64,000 bases of DNA from Paenisporosarcina sp050269735 (GTDB lineage: Bacteria > Bacillota > Bacilli > Bacillales_A > Planococcaceae): positions 1,178,001-1,242,000 of the forward strand of contig NZ_JBNNIX010000001.1 in NCBI RefSeq assembly GCF_050269735.1, in the 5' to 3' direction. Every line of letters begins with the position of its first letter. The first letter of the stretch is position 1. Shown piece by piece: positions 62,256 through 64,000 of this stretch. Made by a program: the position numbers and the translations under genes. Under the pieces are notes generated by a model, which did not search any database, had not been told where the DNA came from, and worked only from the letters and a program-made list of their open reading frames with translations.

Positions 62256-63419
62256 ATGATCCCATACATCAAGCGCTATGCAAAAAACTTTGATTACTCC
62301 TTATTTATTACATATATGTTTTTATGCCTGTTTGGCTTGGTGATGATTTACAGTGCCAGCATGGTATGGTCCGTCAATCGATACGATTTCGAGCCGGATC
62401 ACTTTTACAAAAAACAAATCTTGAATTTGATATTAGCGGTTCCAGTATTTTTGGTTGGTGCTCTATTTCCTTATAAGCATTATCGAAAAAAACCAATGAT
62501 GATTGCGATGTTGGTTGTTATGTTTATATTGCTGGTAGCCGTTCATTTTATTGGCTATGCTGCGGGTGGTGCGAAGAGTTGGATTAATCTTGGATTTGGG
62601 AATATCCAGCCTTCAGAGCTCGCAAAAATAATTATGGTGCTCTATTTTGCCGGTGTATTTGCCAATAAAGCGAGAAAAGGTCCCATTGATAGTTTTAACC
62701 AGTCAATTGCACCTCCTGTAACAGTGCTTGTATTGGCCGTTGCCTTGGTGTTGAGTGAAGTAGATATGGGTTCAGCCATGATTATCTTTTTTACGGCCAT
62801 TTCTGTAATGGCTGCTAGTGGTATCCGTATCCAGACCTTTGTAAAAATAAGTGGTATTATCATTGGCGCACTTGCTTTAATAACACCACTTTTGTATTTA
62901 GTAAGAGATAAATTTATTACGGAAAGACGATTAGGTCGAATTGAGGCTTTTCTAAATCCATTTGAATATGAACAAGGCTATGGATACCAAGTGGTAAATG
63001 GTTATTTGGCGATCGGTGCAGGGGGTCTAAAAGGTCTTGGGCTTGGACAGTCCGTACAGAAACTAGGTTATTTACCGGAACCACAAACAGACTTTATCAT
63101 GGCGATCATCGCTGAGGAACTGGGAATATTCGGGGTATTGATTGTTATCGGTGGTCTAGGATATATCGTATTACGAGCAATGGTCATTGCTTTATCGGCA
63201 GAAGACCCACATGCCCGTATGATTGCAGCGGGTTTTGGAAGTTTCATAGGTTTCCAGACATTTATCAATCTAGGTGGATTGCTTGGTCTGATTCCTCTAA
63301 CTGGAGTACCACTACCATTTATAAGTTATGGCGGAACTTCTGTGATTTTGTTATCTTTAGCTATGGGCATACTGCTAAATGTGTCCATGTTTGTCAAATA
63401 CGAAAAAACGCGAAGCTAA
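62256..63419 (+). CDS. ftsW: SEDS peptidoglycan glycosyltransferase FtsW
   Basis: A 387-residue polytopic protein with about ten helices. GLVMIYSASM near residue 23, the large outer loop LGRIEAFLNPFEYEQGYGYQ near 225, GLGLGQSVQKLGYLPEPQTD near 260 and FISYGGTS near the end are typical of FtsW/RodA. It polymerises lipid II at the division septum. The position before pycA matches B. subtilis ftsW (ylaO). ATG 62256 has AGAGG upstream; an ATG 16 codons earlier lies inside the ylaN terminator. Confidence 0.94.
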   Translation: MIPYIKRYAKNFDYSLFITYMFLCLFGLVMIYSASMVWSVNRYDFEPDHFYKKQILNLILAVPVFLVGALFPYKHYRKKPMMIAMLVVMFILLVAVHFIGYAAGGAKSWINLGFGNIQPSELAKIIMVLYFAGVFANKARKGPIDSFNQSIAPPVTVLVLAVALVLSEVDMGSAMIIFFTAISVMAASGIRIQTFVKISGIIIGALALITPLLYLVRDKFITERRLGRIEAFLNPFEYEQGYGYQVVNGYLAIGAGGLKGLGLGQSVQKLGYLPEPQTDFIMAIIAEELGIFGVLIVIGGLGYIVLRAMVIALSAEDPHARMIAAGFGSFIGFQTFINLGGLLGLIPLTGVPLPFISYGGTSVILLSLAMGILLNVSMFVKYEKTRS

Positions 63420-63432
63420 GGGGTGTCGTCTT

Positions 63433-64000
63433 ATGAAAACGATTCAGAAGATATTAGTAGCTAACCGCGGAGAAATTGCTATTCGCATTTTCCGTGCTTG
63501 TACCGAATTAAACTTGCGTACCGTATCGATTTATTCGAGAGAAGATAATGGTTCATTTCATCGATACAAAGCAGACGAATCGTATTTAGTAGGAGATGGA
63601 AAAAAGCCGATTGATGCCTATTTAGACATCGAAGGCATTTTGCAGATTGCAAAAACTAGTGGAGCAGACGCAATTCATCCTGGCTATGGATTTTTGTCTG
63701 AGAACGTGGATTTTGCAAGACGTTGTGAAGAGGAAGGAATCATTTTTATCGGTCCTACTTCAACCCATTTGGACATGTTTGGAGACAAAGTTAAAGCACG
63801 AGAACAAGCTGTTCTCGCAGGCATACCTGTAATACCAGGTAGTGATGGCCCTGTGCAATCCGTTCAGGAAGTAAAAGAATTTGGGGAAGCCAATGGATAT
63901 CCTTTAATGATTAAAGCATCGCTAGGTGGTGGCGGTCGTGGGATGCGCGTGGTTCCTACTGCGGCAGACTTGGAATCCGCTTATGAACGGGCGAAATCAG
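63433..64000 (+). CDS. pycA: Pyruvate carboxylase, N-terminal part (3' end outside window)
   Basis: The first 189 codons of a biotin carboxylase domain: ILVANRGEIAIRIFRAC at residues 7-23, HPGYGFLSEN near 77, and the glycine-rich ATP-grasp loop GGGGRGM near 170. The ftsW-pycA order identifies it as pyruvate carboxylase rather than an acetyl-CoA carboxylase subunit. It makes oxaloacetate from pyruvate. Family knowledge: PycA is controlled by c-di-AMP directly (Listeria) or through DarB/CbpB (B. subtilis). Confidence 0.93.
   Translation, partial: MKTIQKILVANRGEIAIRIFRACTELNLRTVSIYSREDNGSFHRYKADESYLVGDGKKPIDAYLDIEGILQIAKTSGADAIHPGYGFLSENVDFARRCEEEGIIFIGPTSTHLDMFGDKVKAREQAVLAGIPVIPGSDGPVQSVQEVKEFGEANGYPLMIKASLGGGGRGMRVVPTAADLESAYERAKS

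Overview
The window is 64 kb of an AT-rich, low-GC Gram-positive chromosome. Gene content and order follow the Bacillus subtilis ykyB-pycA region closely: ykyB, fadH, cbpB/darB (ykuL), ccpC, dapH-dapL, ykuU-ykuV, yknU-yknV, ktrC, rnjA-rpoY, ykrA, def, ykyA, pdhABCD, speA, yktA-yktB-ykzI-suhB, ylaF-typA-ylaH-ylaI, ylaN, ftsW, pycA. The family-level look (ppx-ppk beside fadH, many GTG/TTG starts, GC-rich intergenic foldback repeats) suits a Planococcaceae-type member of Bacillales. The genus cannot be fixed from the sequence alone. I see no rRNA, tRNA, CRISPR array, transposase or prophage.

Layout. 0-5.3 kb: tail of a MoxR/DUF58/DUF4129 module, a YkwC-like dehydrogenase and a UMF1-type MFS protein. 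5.3-14.7 kb: ykyB, the polyphosphate pair ppx-ppk, fadH, a small membrane protein, the c-di-AMP sensor gene cbpB, ccpC, and the acetylated diaminopimelate (lysine/cell wall) genes dapH-dapL. 15-34 kb: a block that I do not recall at this position in B. subtilis. It holds an eight-gene, mostly overlapping operon (GATase-like membrane protein, ABC ATPase, ABC permease, Gly-Gln-repeat protein, MoxR ATPase, DUF58, BatA-like protein, double-vWA protein), then a GNAT acetyltransferase, a NorA/Blt-type MFS pump, and an xre-potABCD polyamine operon. 34-46 kb: a CorA-like protein, redox genes, a heterodimeric ABC exporter, the K+ channel gate ktrC, RNase J1 with RNA polymerase epsilon, a previously uncalled 23-codon gene for a cationic amphipathic peptide, a HAD phosphatase, deformylase and a coiled-coil lipoprotein. 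46-64 kb: pyruvate dehydrogenase operon, CE4 deacetylase lipoprotein, arginine decarboxylase, small conserved proteins, suhB, typA, ylaN, ftsW and the start of pyruvate carboxylase.

The most unusual non-coding feature is a family of GC-rich foldback repeats (four loci: about 10.85-11.12, 14.78-14.96, 29.02-29.27 and 33.91-34.32 kb). Three composite copies lie between a stop codon and a distal terminator-like hairpin, all in the same orientation relative to the upstream gene. They carry perfect palindromes whose sequences differ from copy to copy at equivalent positions. One copy is bracketed by a near-perfect duplication of a terminator hairpin. A separate array of five 21-bp units sits at 55.93-56.04 kb.

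Functional links: cbpB, ktrC and pycA all belong to families connected with c-di-AMP signalling; pdhABCD and pycA set pyruvate fate; speA makes the polyamine precursor agmatine while potABCD imports polyamines; dapH-dapL and ftsW serve cell-wall synthesis. Starts were chosen by Shine-Dalgarno spacing and family alignment, so several begin at GTG or TTG.
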